NCBI GenBank assembly: GCA_017453665.1
Contig: JAFTEM010000031.1
Location: 8,162-72,161, forward strand
DNA: 64,000 nt
Direction: 5' to 3'
Source: a bacterium
GTDB taxonomy: Bacteria; Patescibacteria; JAEDAM01; Absconditabacterales; Absconditicoccaceae
Shown piece by piece: positions 36,155-48,271 of the stretch. The position numbers and the translations under genes were made by a program. Within the stretch, counting starts at the first letter, position 1, and every line of letters begins with the position of its first letter. The notes under the pieces are model-generated. The model saw nothing but the letters and a program-made list of their open reading frames with translations, did not search any database and was not told the origin of the DNA.

Positions 36155-37870
36155 CTACCTCTTCATAAATTCTCAAAATAACGAATCTCTACTTTTTTGC
36201 TTTAATACCTCAACTTGTTTAGACTTGTTCTTAATAAATTTTTCAATATCAAGTCAGAATTCTTCCAACATAATAGAAGTATGATCTGCTCAAATATAAT
36301 GAGGCATAATAACATAATCCATTCCTTTCTCATATAAACTAATAGCTTCTTCAACATGTGTTGCGACACATATAACAATCAAATTAGGATTTTTTTCTTT
36401 AAGAATTCAAATCAATGAAAAGTTAACATCAGTATTAGCAATGGTAGAAATCACCATCTTAGTTCACGAGAAATTAATATCTTGAAGGAATTCTAAATCA
36501 AGAGCATCACCATAAAGACAATTGATTCACTGCGTATTAAGATGATTAATTACAGATGGGTGTTCATCAACAATTAATACGCTATATTTCTTTTTCTGAA
36601 AATGTTTGTAAAGTTCTCCTCATAATCTTCAGTATCCAAATAAGATAATATCATTAGGAGTTCAGAGTTTTTCTTGTTTTTTCTTATGTAATGCTCAAGG
36701 GATATATTTTTGAAATTTCCCTAATTTTTTAAACAACCAAAGATTATAAGTCGTAGTATATCAAGAGATTAAGATACTTAAAATTCAAATAATAGTAATC
36801 ATTGTTAAAAGATTAGGATCTTTAATGACACCATTAGCTATTCCCATAGAAATCAAAATAAATGAGAATTCACTCATCGGAATCTCAGCTATTCCTGTAA
36901 GAAAATTATTCTTTTTAACGTGTCCCATAAGCTTTAAAAGCCACATAGTAATAAGTGGTTTAAAGATAACAACAAGAAAGATTCAAGCAAGAATAAATAG
37001 CCAATTAATACTTCCATTGAACGAAAGATTAGATCCTAGGAGTACAAAATAGATAACAATAAAAAAGTCTTTTAACACCTTCATCCTACTAGTAATCTCA
37101 AATCTATATGGTGAAGTAGCGAGCGTAATTCCAGCAAACAAAGCTCCAATCTCCATTCAAAATCAAAGGAGCTCAACGCAAGTTGCTACAATAAAACACC
37201 AACCTATAGAAAAGAGGAGTAAAAATTCCTGTGATTCAGCAATCTTTTTAGTAATAGGTGGTAATAAATATTTAGATGATACAACAAGTCCGACAACTAG
37301 TCCAATAATTTTTAAAATTAGAATCCCCGCTGTATGTAAAACACTATTTCATTCGCCAACAGCACTAAAGGTAGCAACAATCGACATAAAAAGCATAACA
37401 AAAATATCCTGTGAGACAGAAACTCAAACAGAGAGTCTTCCATAAGTCGAATCTAAATCATCCTTATCTCAAAGAAGTTTTAAGATAACAATTGTAGAAC
37501 TCAGAGCTGTAGCTGTTCAAATATACAGTGATGTCATAACATCAAATCAAAAGAGGAGTCCTACAAGAAATCCCATAATGCTACTTCAAATTACTTGTAA
37601 TATTCAAACTAATACGGTTTTCGTTCAAAGTCATTGAATAGTAGCAGGGGAGAGCTCAGTTCCAATAATAAACAATAGAAAAACAATTCAAACCTGAGAG
37701 AAACTATCTAAAAACTCATATTTATTAAAGAAATTAGGAAAAACTAAAGCAATAACAGTTCCTGCTAAAATATAAGCAATAAGTGTAGGCTGTTTTAATG
37801 CTTTCATGATTCAAAGTGAGAGCAGAACAACTCCAAGGATTAATGAAAACGATAAAAAAAACTGATCCAT
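36155..37870 (-). CDS. Monovalent cation:proton antiporter 2 (KefB-like) with TrkA-N domain
   Basis: 571 residues. About 12 membrane segments fill residues 1-385, with the CPA2 signatures KALKQPTLIAYILAGT, FLLFIIGTELSP and TALSSTIVILKLL. The C-terminal part (about 410-571) is a Rossmann-type RCK/TrkA-N domain with the nucleotide-binding GYGxxG-like turn. It should exchange K+ or Na+ for H+ under control of NAD(H) or another ligand. It lies downstream of recG, separated by a terminator. Confidence 0.9.
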
Positions 37871-37907
37871 ACTACATATACAAAAGTAAAGCTATTTTAA
37901 GTATATA

Positions 37908-37957
37908 AAAAAAGAAGAAACCAACAACTTTTAGAGCCTAATTCTTCTTCTTTTTAT
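37908..37957 (-). terminator. Terminator downstream of recG
   Basis: AAGAAGAA and TTCTTCTT flank a loop of about 22 bases. On the minus strand a T-run follows. Confidence 0.65.
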
Positions 37958-37981
37958 TGACTTCAGTTAAACTTATGGTAT

Positions 37982-40036
37982 TTATGCTAAAATATCCCCC
38001 ATCTTTTCATTAAGAAACTTTTGTAATGAAGGAAGTCACTCAAGATTCGGATATTTCTTTAAAAGCCAAAGCGCTCATTCCTGAACAGTTTCAATAAATT
38101 TCATATCACTAAGAATCTCAATAGGAATATCACTCATTCAAGACTGCATTGTTCAAAGAATTTCTCATGATCAACGATTCTTTAAATCAAGTTCAGCAAG
38201 TTTAAATCCATCAGTCGTTTCTTCCATAGCCTGAAGTCTCTCATAGCTATCTCAAGACCTTTTAGCTGTCTCGAGAAAACAATAAGATTGAATATCAGAT
38301 CTTCAAATTCTTCCTCTCAACTGGTGAAGTTGTGCGAGCCCAAATCTTTCCGAATTTCTAATAATCATAACAGTAGCTTCTGGTACATCAACACCTACTT
38401 CAATAACGGTCGTAGAAACAAGCATAACATATTTTCATTTTTTGAAATTCTGCATAACTTCATCTTTATCTTTAGTCTTCATTTTCCCATGTAAAAGCCC
38501 AATTTTTCATTGAAGTTCAGGATAGAGAGCAGTCATATTCTCATATTCAGCAATCACAGATTGAACATCTTCAAGCGTTTCGCTTTCCTCAATTAAAGGT
38601 GTCACAATAAACACCTTTTCTCCCTTATTAATTTTATCAAGAATCCAAGGTTTTAATTTTGCTGCCTCACTTGTTGTAATAATCTTAGTTTTTATTGGAA
38701 GCCTCCCTTTTGGCAGCTCATCAATCACGCTAACATCAAACTCCCCAAAAAAGGCTATAGCCATAGATCTTGGTATCGGAGTGGCACTCATCTGCAATAT
38801 ATGAGGAGCTCAAAATTTCTTAAAAAAAGCTCTCTGTTTTACTCAAAACTTATGCTGTTCATCAATAATAACATATTGAAGATTATGAAAATCAACCGTT
38901 TCTTGTAAAAGTGCATGGGTTCAAATAATAACATCTATTTTTCATTGCCTTAAATTCTCTTTTATAGTATCTTTCTGTCACTTACTAAGCGATCACGTTA
39001 AAAGCTCAACTCTCATTCATAATGGAAGAAGGAGTTTTGCGATACTCTGATAATGCTGTTGCGCTAATACCTCAAGTGGAGCAAGAAACGCTGTTTGTCA
39101 TCCCATAATTTTCTTTAAATAGAATGCTGCAAGTGTTGCAACAATCGTTTTTCAGCTTCAAACATCTCATTGAAGTAATCTAATCATAGGTTTTCAACTA
39201 TGAAAATCATCAATAATTTGTTTAACAACTTTTTTTTGAGCATGGGTAAGTTCAAAAGGAATATGTTGAAGCATCTCTTTTAGAATATCCCATTGTTGTG
39301 CAACAGAAATAGTCTTATTTTCAGCCTGATAATTCAATTTATTCGACAAAGAAAAAAGTTGAATTCTTAATAATCTATCAAAAAAGACTCTATGGATGGC
39401 TTTATTTTTTAGATCCTCACTATCAGGATAATGGATATTCTTAATTGTTGTTCCTACATCAAGCAGATGAAATGCTTTAAGAAAATCATCAGGGAGATAT
39501 TCAGAAAAATAGAGTGGAATCTCATCACGATGTTCTCGAACTTTTTTAGCAAACCATCATGGTTTAATTCCATTCATTTCTGAATAAATAGGGAATATTC
39601 TTCAGGTATTATAAAAATCTTCCAATTCTCAACTCTCAGAACTAGGGACAATATCAGGATGAGAAAATATAATTTTTCAATATTTATAATTAGGTTTTCA
39701 TACAATAATATACCAAGAACCTTCTTGAAGCTTACTTGCTAAATATCAAGAATTAAAAATAGAGATAGATCATAAATTTCATTCTTCATCCTCAAAACTT
39801 ATATCATAAATCGTTTTTCAATTTCTTTTAAATACTTTTTTAGAAACGATCTTTCATTTTGTAGAAGTTATTCCTTTTTCATCAAAAATAAGTTGATTTA
39901 ATGGTTTAATACTTCCTCTATTTTCATAAGTTCTAGGAAAATAATTGAAAAAATCTTTCACTGTAACAATTCAGTTATTAGCAAGGAGTTTAAGATAGAG
40001 TGGGGTTGTCTTTAAAAACGTTTTAAGTTCATTCAT
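37982..40036 (-). CDS. recG: ATP-dependent DNA helicase RecG
   Basis: 684 residues, near the usual length. The wedge (OB) domain occupies the N-terminal third. Walker A is LQGDVGSGKT near residue 291, in which all three glycines are TGA codons, and the DEQH box [13 protein letters not shown] lies near 389. The C-terminal helicase part has [18 protein letters not shown] and RGSQ/LRGRIGR-type motifs. RecG remodels stalled forks and Holliday junctions. It lies close to ruvC in this block. Confidence 0.97.
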
Positions 40037-40067
40037 TGTTCAAACCGAGGAGTGAAAAAAAGGAGTA

Positions 40068-41099
40068 TTAGTTTTCTCTACTTACAAGTTCAGGCCTTTC
40101 ATGGAAAGCTTTTTCAACACCGATTATAAAATCTTTAATATCTTTTTCAAGATATCAACAACTTTGAATTTTTAATCATGCTGCATTATGATGTCCTCAT
40201 CCCCCAAAACAATGAGCAAGTCAAGAACAATCAATTTCTCACCTTCATCTTAAAGAAACTTTTAAATAATTCTCCACCTTTTTAATAAAAAGAATGAGAT
40301 CATTATTTCTAATATCTTGCATGATATTAAGAGCATAATCGGCTTCATCATGATCAATTCCATATTGCTCTAATTCGGTATCTTCATAATAAGAGTAGAT
40401 AACTCTTAAGATTTTACCATCTGAAGGTAGTGTAATATAAAATTTTTGCATTCTTCATAGAACAAGCTGCATAAACTGAACCGAACGATAGGATTTGCTA
40501 CGAAATACTTCATCAATAATTTCTTTTTTTCTTGCTCATAATTCTAGTAAATCAGCAGCGATTCTAAACGACCTTACAGATTGCTCTCCTTCATCAAAAC
40601 GGAAGTTTCAGCTATCAGTAGAAAGTCCTGTATAAAAACACGTTGCGATATCTGAATCAAAAAGTTCTTTCCGCCATTGCTTTGTTATTTCATACAAAAG
40701 AGAGCAAGTACTAATGGAACTTGGATCACGATAAATAAGGGTATTTTCAGGAATCTTTTCTGGTTTATGATGATCGATAATAATTTTGTTACATTTATCA
40801 AAATAGTTTTCATGTCCAATTGCGAAGCGAGGTATTCTTGCATACTGATTAAAGTCTAAGAAGATAAGTAGATCATAGGTTCAATAATCAAATTCATATT
40901 CTACTTTATCTTGATAATGAAGGAATTCAAAAACACGACTAGGCTCATTAGGTGTAAAATAAGAAACCTGTTTTCCTTGTTTTTCTAGAAGAGCTCAAAA
41001 TCAAATAATAGCTCAGAGTGCATCTCAGTCAATATTTTCGTGTCAGAAAAGAGCTATAGTGTTCGCCTTTTCAATTGCCTTTTTTATATCATCCAACAT
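40068..41099 (-). CDS. DHH family phosphoesterase, NrnA-like
   Basis: 343 residues. DHH-domain motifs: ALFGHENIDGDALGAIIGFG (residues 14-33), IFLDFN near 85, IIIDHHKPEKIP near 105 and GLSTDSGNFRF near 145. The DHHA1 C-terminus has the LAHCFGGGGHHNAAG motif near 299-310, where TGA encodes the conserved Gly. This is the architecture of NrnA oligoribonuclease/pAp-phosphatase. The gene lies 31 bp upstream of recG and is probably co-transcribed. Confidence 0.92.
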
Positions 41100-41184
41100 A
41101 GAATATAGGAAAAGAAAACTAAAAGCTGATAGATTAAAATACGAACATGAAATCAAAAATCAACCTGAATTAACCTAATTAAGA

Positions 41185-41213
41185 TTGCATTCCATATTCC
41201 AAATTAATATACT
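41185..41213 (+). promoter_or_regulatory. Promoter of the structured RNA at 41.2 kb
   Basis: TTGCAT (41185-41190), a 17-bp spacer and TATACT (41208-41213). The same TTGCAT-17-TATACT combination precedes the candidate RNA at 57.6 kb. Confidence 0.7.
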
Positions 41214-41219
41214 CAAGTT

Positions 41220-41589
41220 AACAGGTAGTCTAATCTACTATAAATCTTTATGATCCTTCAATTTTTCCTTACACCTCAGATCAGAGTCACAACTTTCATG
41301 AGGCTAGTAGTTGCTGGTTGGGTTGTATTGAAGAAAAGAAGAGGAGAGCTGTTAGGTGTCGACGGGCTGCAGTAGGTCATGTAGCTTGGCCAGAAGTTTG
41401 CTAGGTACCCTGGTTATACAAAAAAGACTAGCGCTGAGTCCCTCCAGTTGTGAAAGCTTACTTCAAGTGATTCCCCAAGGGGCGTATTATTGGAGGCAAA
41501 TGCGGAATCCACCTCAAGACCCCTAAGTATTGTAAGAAGAACAGGGACTTGAGTTTTAGGGTAGGTATGGTTTTATGCCTACCCTTTTC
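41220..41589 (+). ncRNA. Candidate structured non-coding RNA, about 370 nt
   Basis: A 500-base gap without an ORF begins with a good promoter and ends in a strong terminator (GGGTAGG / CCTACCC, T-run, 41559-41589). Inside are several paired segments: GTAG/CTAC near the 5' end, CCTCCA/TGGAGG enclosing CCCC-AA-GGGG, and CTCAAG/CTTGAG next to CCCTAA/TTAGGG. GC content is well above that of the flanks. I could not match it to RNase P RNA, tmRNA, 6S or SRP RNA by their conserved cores. It shares GGTGTC...TCATGTAG...TGG.CCAG...GCTAG with the RNA at 48.3 kb. Confidence 0.65.
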
Positions 41590-41602
41590 AAATAAGAAAA
41601 TA

Positions 41603-42382
41603 TTAGCTTTTATATTCAGGTCCATCGTAAGCTTCATCAAAAAACTTTATCACCGGCAAAATCATCTTATAGGCATCCAAAATCTCATCAAATAAATGCT
41701 CAGATGAAACATCGTTATCGCTCAAGTGATGGGTAAATCCCCAATCTTTATAATAAGCTAAATACTTTAACATATTTTCCATATCATCTCAATTAATCCC
41801 AACTTTCCCTTCTTTCCCAAAAGAAAAATATTCCATTATAGCTGGACTAATTTCTTTTCTTAACGAAGGATTACGGGCGATAAGATTCTTTAATTTTTGA
41901 GTACTTTTATATTTTCTTTCAGCGTCATCGAGCTGATAATATTTCATCAATTTCTTATCTTTTAAGAACCCCATCCAAACATCATAATGTTTTAATAAAT
42001 GAGCTCTTACCTTATTCTCATTACTAGGAGATGCAAAATAAACTCCTCAGGTAATAAAACTTTTATCCCCAGGTTGAAGATGAAAATAAAAACAAGGATT
42101 CCAAGATTTCTTTCCTCAATACGCTAAAATCCCTCAGAAATTTTCTTTATAAGGTTTCTTATCTTTAGAAAAACGAATATCTTTATTAAACCTATAGATA
42201 CAGTCCTTTACCTTCAAATCCTCAAGTAGAGGATACATAACTTTCGCCTCATTGAGTAACTTCTCCATAAAATCAGCAAACCTTTTTTTCTCTTGTTGAT
42301 ATAAATCCCAATATGTATGAAGCCATTCAGTAGAATTATTCCTCTGAACAGATTCCAAAAACTTTAATGTAATCTGAAACAT
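41603..42382 (-). CDS. DUF2461 family protein
   Basis: 259 residues. It has the family pattern: N-terminal FLESVQRNNSTEWLHTYWDLYQQ, then FNKDIRFSKDKKPYKENFGG, CFYFHLQPGDKSFITGGVYF and a C-terminal KSFFDEAYD-like helix. DUF2461 proteins (TIGR02453) are widespread and uncharacterised. It starts 1 bp after the stop of lgt, so the two are translated from one message. Confidence 0.88.
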
Positions 42383-42383
42383 C

Positions 42384-43244
42384 TTATCTACTTAATCAAA
42401 TATGTAAATTTTTCTCTTTTCTATGTTTATAAAGATAAATTCTAACAACAATAGCAAAAATAAAAAAGAATACGAAGAACCATTGGCTCTTACTAAACCA
42501 TCAAACAAACTCAAGTTGAGAGTCTGCTCTTAAATATTCTAAAAAGAATCTAACAAACGAATAACACATCAAGAAATTACAAGCTAAAACTCAAATCTTG
42601 AAATTCTTTTTAACAATCATCTTAACAAAAAGACATGCTTGAAAGGCATAGAGTAAAAGTCCTTCAAAGAGCATTGATAAAAAGTTAGTATTAACTCTCA
42701 AGAAATGATCAACATTAGAATAAACATGTGTAAATCAAAATATTCCCAAAAGCTTTCCTAACCATTCAGGTAATATTTGAATAGGAATTCCATATAGTTC
42801 TTGATTTAAATAGTTTCCAAATCTTCATAAAAAGATACCCAATGGTACAAAAACTAAAATCAAATCAAATAAAATAAGAAAATCCTTCCACCCTGCTTTT
42901 TTAGAAACCATCAATGACCCAACACAAAATACCACTCCTAAAATTCCTCAAATAAATGACATCCCTCCTTTCCATATCTGAAAGATTTCCATAAGATGTT
43001 GAAAATAATATCCAGCATTATAAATCACTACATGTCCAAGCCTTCATCAAAGGATAACTCAAACCGCTATCGCAAATATTAAATCCTCTAAACCATCAGT
43101 AAGAAAATACTGAACCGTAGAATAATTTTTAAACCATTGTTTTTTCCCAATCCAAGCCAACCAAAAATATCAAAAAATAAAGGCAAGTGCATAAAAAATT
43201 CAATATCGGTAGATAGGAAATCAATAAATAGTAAATGCAACCAT
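42384..43244 (-). CDS. lgt: Prolipoprotein diacylglyceryl transferase
   Basis: 286 residues and about seven membrane segments. Lgt signatures are [28 protein letters not shown], the essential [13 protein letters not shown] near residue 150, and a C-terminal RFFLEYLR. It transfers diacylglycerol from phosphatidylglycerol to the lipobox Cys of prolipoproteins. Its substrates in this window would include the lipoproteins at 48835 and 55919, whose lipobox Gly depends on the recoded TGA in one case. Confidence 0.96.
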
Positions 43245-43251
43245 TGGATTA

Positions 43252-44085
43252 TTATTTAGTTTTTAAAGAAGTTTGTTGGTGTGAAGTCCTTTTCCTAGGA
43301 GTATCTTTTTCATTTGTTCATTGTCTATTAACAGTTTTTCTTTCACTTCCATGCTTAGTAATTTTTGTGTGTTGTTTAGTAGATTTATAATGAGTATTTT
43401 CTTTCTGAATTCAACGTGGAGTTCTTACATTATTCAAAAGCGAAAGATTATAACAAAGTTCAGCTAATAAATAAAGATTATGCCACGAGATGAGGCGTTC
43501 TAATTGTATTCAAGGCTTTAATGTTTTGAAATCAATCATAAAATGAATTCAATATTCTTGAGAACCTTTCCGCTCTTTAATATAATTCGAATAAATAAAA
43601 TCCAAACGAATTAAGGCAGATCATTTAAGTTGATTTACTCTCTGTACCTTAGGTGAGAGAATAAAATCTTTTTGAACTTCATAATCCTCAAGTTTAATAG
43701 AAAGATTAGAACTTGTTCAATGATTTAATACATTTCTAATAAATCTAATAGTTTGTTCAAAAGGGAAATACTGATCTTTAAGCGTTTCTTTCAAAAAGTT
43801 ACGGAATGCATCATCATTTTCTATTAATTCTCTCATAATAGAGAATATCCCCTTGAAACTACTTATTTCTGTTAAATATCCGTAGATATTTCTTTTTTCT
43901 GGATGTTTATGAATCGAAGCTAATAAATTTCTAATCAATCCTTCTTTTAATGTAAACGAAGTCTTTTCTCAGGTTGAGATAGGAAGATTCATAGCAAGTT
44001 CAGATAAATCATTAGTAATAACAACCTGTTCCATAAATTTTCCTAAAGAAAGAAAATGATAATATCCTTGTAAAAGTTTTAGCAT
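43252..44085 (-). CDS. 277-residue unknown protein
   Basis: Soluble, helical in the first half (LIRNLLASIHKHPEKRNIYG, FSIMRELIENDDAFRNFL) with a more strand-like second half and a basic Lys/Thr/Arg/Gln tail of about 45 residues. No domain is recognised. It sits 7 bp upstream of lgt and 20 bp after the DUF4012-like gene, inside an envelope operon. The tail suggests nucleic acid or phospholipid contact, but that is speculation. Confidence 0.75.
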
Positions 44086-44105
44086 GATAAAGGAGGGCAG
44101 TAAAT

Positions 44106-45707
44106 CTAAAGAATTTTTAAATAAATACTCGCAGTATTAGTCGTTTGATTTTCAGTGATGCGTGACTTATAATAAACACCTTTTGAAAAATCTGAAACAA
44201 AAGATCAATCATCAAATACATCTCCTGTAATACTTAAAACCTCAGTATTTTGAGGTAAATAAATAACTTCTTGTGTCTCTCGCCATCTAAAAGGAAGTGA
44301 GGTATCAGGATTCTCAGGCTGAAGTGCTAAAATAAAACGTTCTCTATCAGTCATTTCAATACCATATTTTTCTTCTAGCGCATGCATACTCGTTTGATAA
44401 GTCTTCGGAATATCAAGAGTATAAGTTATGCTAATCGTATATTCTCAACTTCCTAAGCTACTAACATCGAGTTTCTTATTGTCAGTAGAAAGAACAACTT
44501 TCTCTTCTTGATTTCTTACCTCTATTTGTTTTTTAACAAAACCATCAGATTTATTAAAAGAATTATTGATATTAAAGAAATACCAATACGAAGGATTATA
44601 TATCGTAGTTAAATCATAAGCCTGAAGGAATCCCCATAATTTATCAGAAACATTAGAAAGATAAATATTAACAAATCCCTTACTAAGCATTTCTTGGGTT
44701 CAATCAATAGTTGCTTGCGCTAAAGCCAACGCATTATTTTTAAGGTATTCTTCCAAGTCTTTGATATAAAGTTCTTTTTTGTTAGCAGAATCTTCTCATC
44801 TAATGAGATCAATATTAGCGTTAACAAATTGCCATTCTCGAGATTTCTCACGGAATGATGGCATTAAATAAGTAATTAGCTCTGAATCAAGAAAAACAAT
44901 CCCCTTAATATTTTTCTCAAACAACTGATTCCATTTTTCTGGATTAAATAATTCTTCTTTCCTAGATTTATCATAATCAGTAAAAAATATCTTCTCATAA
45001 AGTGTCTTAAGATTTTTTCAATCTAAGTCAGTGAATCAAAATTTATTTCCAGCAATAAATCCAGCAGTCTTTTCACTTAAGAACCCCTGAGTCCAAGAGG
45101 GGAGTGGAACACGAGTATTAGGAGATAAAAGATCAGGCAAATAAGAATCAACAATCTGCATATCAACAATGTGACCTCAAGAAAGTCCTATAAAAGCAAA
45201 TGATCAAAAAAATCAACCATTAGGACGTTTTTCATTACTATTTTGTAACGGAACCAAATAATTAAAGCGTTCATACTTTCAAAGAAGCTCAAAAACCTCT
45301 TCTCTCATTGGCCAAGCATCAGAAAGCATTTTTAAAATCCTTTGATAATTCCCAAATCATAATTTCGTAAGGTATTCATCATTATCCTTGGCATAAGTCC
45401 GCATATCATTTAATTCCTTTTCTCTAGTTTGAAGAATATTATCTCAAGAAAGATAATCTTGAATTACATCATCTAATACAAGTAATTGGTCAGATATTTC
45501 AGGATCAATAACCCAAAAATATTGAGCAATCTTTTCTAAATCATTAAAAATATCAATTTTTTCGTGTCCAAAAAACCAAGAAGTAATCCTTGCATACAAA
45601 GAAAAGAAAGAAAAGCTGATAATTGCTAATGAAGAAAATACAAAAAGAAGAACATATCTTGTCCCTGAAGGAGATTTTTTCATAGATTCCCATCAGAACT
45701 TCTTCAT
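44106..45707 (-). CDS. DUF4012-like membrane-anchored protein
   Basis: 533 residues. One N-terminal transmembrane segment (about 18-40) is followed by a large exterior domain. The section FNYLVPLQNSNEKRPNGGFFGSF, FIGLSGGHIVDMQIVDSY and later blocks match the DUF4012 pattern (LxLFQNxxElRptGGFiGs). This family is abundant in CPR bacteria and other Gram-positive-type organisms; its role is unknown but surface localisation is common. Clustered with lgt. Confidence 0.8.
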
Positions 45708-45798
45708 TAATTTTTGTATTTGTATAAATTATTTTACTTACTTATAGGATTGTTAAGAGAAAAATCAATTTGTTCTTACATCTTAATTCATATTCAAT

Positions 45799-45830
45799 AA
45801 AAAAGCCGAACATAAATGTTGGCTTTAGAA
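45799..45830 (-). terminator. Terminator of the DUF5684-like gene at 45848
   Basis: AAAGCCAACA and TGTTCGGCTTT (minus strand) followed by T-run. Confidence 0.8.
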
Positions 45831-45847
45831 AATAAGTTAAAGATTAA

Positions 45848-46372
45848 TTACTCAGCATGATATTCAGAATCATCAAATGCTAATATTCCAATAAATATAG
45901 GAGTTAAAAGCAATAATCATAAACCAAACCATCAAGATTTACCAAATCTTTTGGCCATAGAAAATTGAACGAGAATACTACCAATCAAAGGAACTACAAG
46001 TGCAGTCATTCCAAGCAATCGATTAATAATATTTTTAATAATGATAAGGATAGATCATTGTCCCATATTAGAAGCTTCTTGTATTCAAGCAACACCAACA
46101 CCAGAGCTTGCAACAGCAACATTTCATATAATCCAAAAAAGAAGAGAAACAACAAACCAAACAATAGGTACAAGAATCATAGCCCAAAACCATCATTTTC
46201 TTCAGGCAATCTTAAAATAAACATAAGCATTCCAAATAGGGATAAGAGCTTCCCATCATTTTCTTCAAGCTTTTGAAAAAATCCTCCACCGACAAATAAC
46301 CATCCAAACACAAGCAACTAAAGAAATAATTAATTCGACAGTAACAGCTAAATCCATTCAATGATTATGCAT
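45848..46372 (-). CDS. DUF5684-like multi-pass membrane protein
   Basis: 174 residues and four to five membrane segments. The motif FSKAGRKWGEALIPIWNAYVYFKIAGRKWGF (about 32-62, KAGxKGWxxLIPxxNxY type) is that of DUF5684 proteins common in CPR genomes. The related gene directly upstream (46487) carries the same motif behind a signal peptide and an acidic segment. Function unknown. Confidence 0.82.
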
Positions 46373-46438
46373 CTTACTAGGAATAAAAAATAAAAGATAT
46401 TAGATACACTATATAAAAAAGAAAAAACTATTCAACAA

Positions 46439-46466
46439 AAAAGTCTCCCATAAAGAGAGACTTTCT
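46439..46466 (-). terminator. Terminator of the 46487 gene
   Basis: AAAGTCTC and GAGACTTT arms with a T-run on the minus strand. Confidence 0.8.
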
Positions 46467-46486
46467 TATCTAAAGAATAATTACAA

Positions 46487-47266
46487 TTATCCTTGATATT
46501 TAGAACCTCCAAATCCTAAGAAAAGAAGACAAATAGGTGTGAATAATACATACAAAATAGATGTAAATACTCCCCAACCGTATTTTCTAGGAAGTTTGAA
46601 AGCAGCAACAATATTAATAATTCCACAAATAATTGATGTAATAGAAGTAATAATTCCAGTAGCTTCTCCTCAAACGAAACCAGCGATAATTCCACCAATT
46701 ATAGCGATTAAAAGAAGATACCAGAACCAATTTTTCATTCCAGCAATTTTATAACAAATATATACATTCCAGATAGGGATGATAGCTTTCCATCCTTTTT
46801 CTCCAGCTTTAGTGAATACCATCCATAAAGCAATAATTCAGATAATACCGAATATAATAGCAACAATACCCCAAACAAGTCAGAATCCAGCAAATAATAC
46901 TCATAATCCTGCTGTAGCTACAGCTCTATCTTCAGGAGTTTCAAATCCAGCATTAAATTCGTTAGTAAAGTTTTCGTCATCAATAGCAACTAAGAGTTCA
47001 TCCATTGAATTGTTTAATTCATCAACTAATTCAGGATTGTTTCTAATAGATTCTTCAAATGTTGGTTCAGCAGCTGGTTCAGCAACTTCTTCAACACTTT
47101 CAGTATCAACAACAATTCCTTCATCAACAGTAGCATCGCTATCAACTACTACTTCTTCATTAGCAGGTTCATAAACCTCTTCTGCTTCTTGAGCAAATGC
47201 AGGTGTAAGAGTAAAAGCTAGCATTCCAGTTAATCCGAGAAGGCTAAGGAATAGGTTTTTTTTCAT
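46487..47266 (-). CDS. Signal-peptide protein with acidic domain and DUF5684-like membrane domain
   Basis: 259 residues. A signal peptide (MKKNLFLSLLGLTGMLAFTLTPAFA-type, cleavage after AFA at about 25) is followed by a strongly acidic Glu/Asp/Val-rich exterior segment (26-110), then a membrane domain with FTKAGEKGWKAIIPIWNVYI and four segments. It is a two-part version of the neighbouring 45848 protein. The acidic part could bind cations or a partner. It is preceded by 324 bp without genes. Confidence 0.85.
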
Positions 47267-47590
47267 TGTAGAATGAATAAAAAATAAAAGGGATATGCTT
47301 ATGCTAAAGAGTAAGTGCTTTGGAACTTGATTTCCCTACGAGCACAATACTATAATATAGCACAAAAACATATAAGATACCATACTGTATACGATAACAT
47401 AACAAAAATTCAAGTAAAAATGCTAAAAAAATCAGATTAAATTTTTAGAAGCTAAATAAGAACAGAAAAGAACCCTTAAAAGCTTACTAAAATATCACTT
47501 TTCAAGTAACATTAAAACACTATTAATTACAACTTGCAATTTGTCCCAAAAATTCTATTTTTTTAATCGAAATAAAAAAACGAAAAACAG
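47267..47590. other. Intergenic region without recognised gene
   Basis: Divergent spacer between 46487 (minus) and 47591 (plus). It is AT-rich with TATA-like elements on the minus strand near 47350-47365 that could be the -10 region of the 46487 gene. I found no ORF or strong hairpin. Confidence 0.5.
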
Positions 47591-47809
47591 ATGAATAATA
47601 CTCAATTTAAACCACTCAGAGATTGGGCGATGGGATATCTACCACCTGGGGAAGTAGAAGCTTTTATAGAATACTACGAAGGTAGAATCTATAAAATAAT
47701 TGATCATAGACCATGCAGAGTAAATAAAGATGACGGAATATCTGAATCTGATTTTAATGCATATTATGATGGATACAAAGAATTCCTTAACTGGAATAAA
47801 AAGATTTAG
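47591..47809 (+). CDS. 72-residue unknown protein, TGA-free class
   Basis: Small, soluble and aromatic-rich (DWAMGYLPPGEVEAFIEYYEG, then FNAYYDGYKEFLNW). Five Gly and no TGA. The leader is A-rich (aaaaaaacgaaaaacag) with no Shine-Dalgarno. A terminator begins at the stop codon. No known family. Confidence 0.7.
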   Translation: MNNTQFKPLRDWAMGYLPPGEVEAFIEYYEGRIYKIIDHRPCRVNKDDGISESDFNAYYDGYKEFLNWNKKI

Positions 47810-47847
47810 AAAGCGGTATAACTGAATACAATATCCCGCTTTTTTTA
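47810..47847 (+). terminator. Terminator of the 47591 gene
   Basis: AAAGCGG and CCCGCTTT followed by T-run. Confidence 0.85.
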
Positions 47848-47903
47848 TTGATATCGAAAACTAAATACTTAATCTAATTACGAAAACAAAAACCTCAATA
47901 ACT

Positions 47904-48197
47904 ATGGGAATATTAAAAAAATTATTCAGAAAAAGCTCTAATCAGCCCAAACAAGAAAATGCCTGCGAGCATGATTGGGTTCTAGAGGAGCCGACCCATG
48001 AAGTAGGAATTTCATTCAAAATGTGGGAAGGTCCTTTGATGGAGTATTGTAGAAAATGTGGTGCCTGGCGACGTCGCCCTGAATGTGATCATAATTGGAA
48101 ACCTATAGATGATGACGGGAGGGGAATAACGGTTAACGGCAGAAAGACCAAACGTGTTGCAATCCGTTCCAAATGCGGAGCAGCTAAGTACAAATAG
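47904..48197 (+). CDS. 97-residue Cys/His-rich protein, TGA-free class
   Basis: It has two zinc-ribbon-like halves: CEHDW...YCRKCGAW and CDHNW...RSKCGAAKY, each with a C-x-H-x-W element followed by a C-x-x-C or single Cys, so one shared or two partial zinc sites are likely. A basic N-terminus (MGILKKLFRKSS) precedes them. Eight Gly, none TGA. The leader is A/C-rich (acgaaaacaaaaacctc). The TAG stop lies within the terminator stem. Family unknown. Confidence 0.75.
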   Translation: MGILKKLFRKSSNQPKQENACEHDWVLEEPTHEVGISFKMWEGPLMEYCRKCGAWRRRPECDHNWKPIDDDGRGITVNGRKTKRVAIRSKCGAAKYK

Positions 48198-48223
48198 CCG
48201 AGATGTATGCTTGGCTATTTTTT
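48192..48223 (+). terminator. Terminator of the 47904 gene
   Basis: AAATAGCC and GGCTATTT with T-run; the stop codon is part of the left arm. Confidence 0.85.
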
Positions 48224-48271
48224 AAAAAAACTATTGATTTATAGATTTCATTTTGTATTATATAATTACTA

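Noticed and set aside
41220..41589. tmRNA or RNase P RNA
   Set aside because: Length and a TCGACGGG segment invite it, but the tRNA-like acceptor with TTCGA and CCA is missing, as is the GAGGAAAGTCC core of RNase P RNA.
46539..47174. Plus-strand ORFs opposite the 46487 gene
   Set aside because: The minus strand encodes a signal-peptide protein with a clear domain layout; the plus ORFs are Ser/Thr/Ile-rich shadows.
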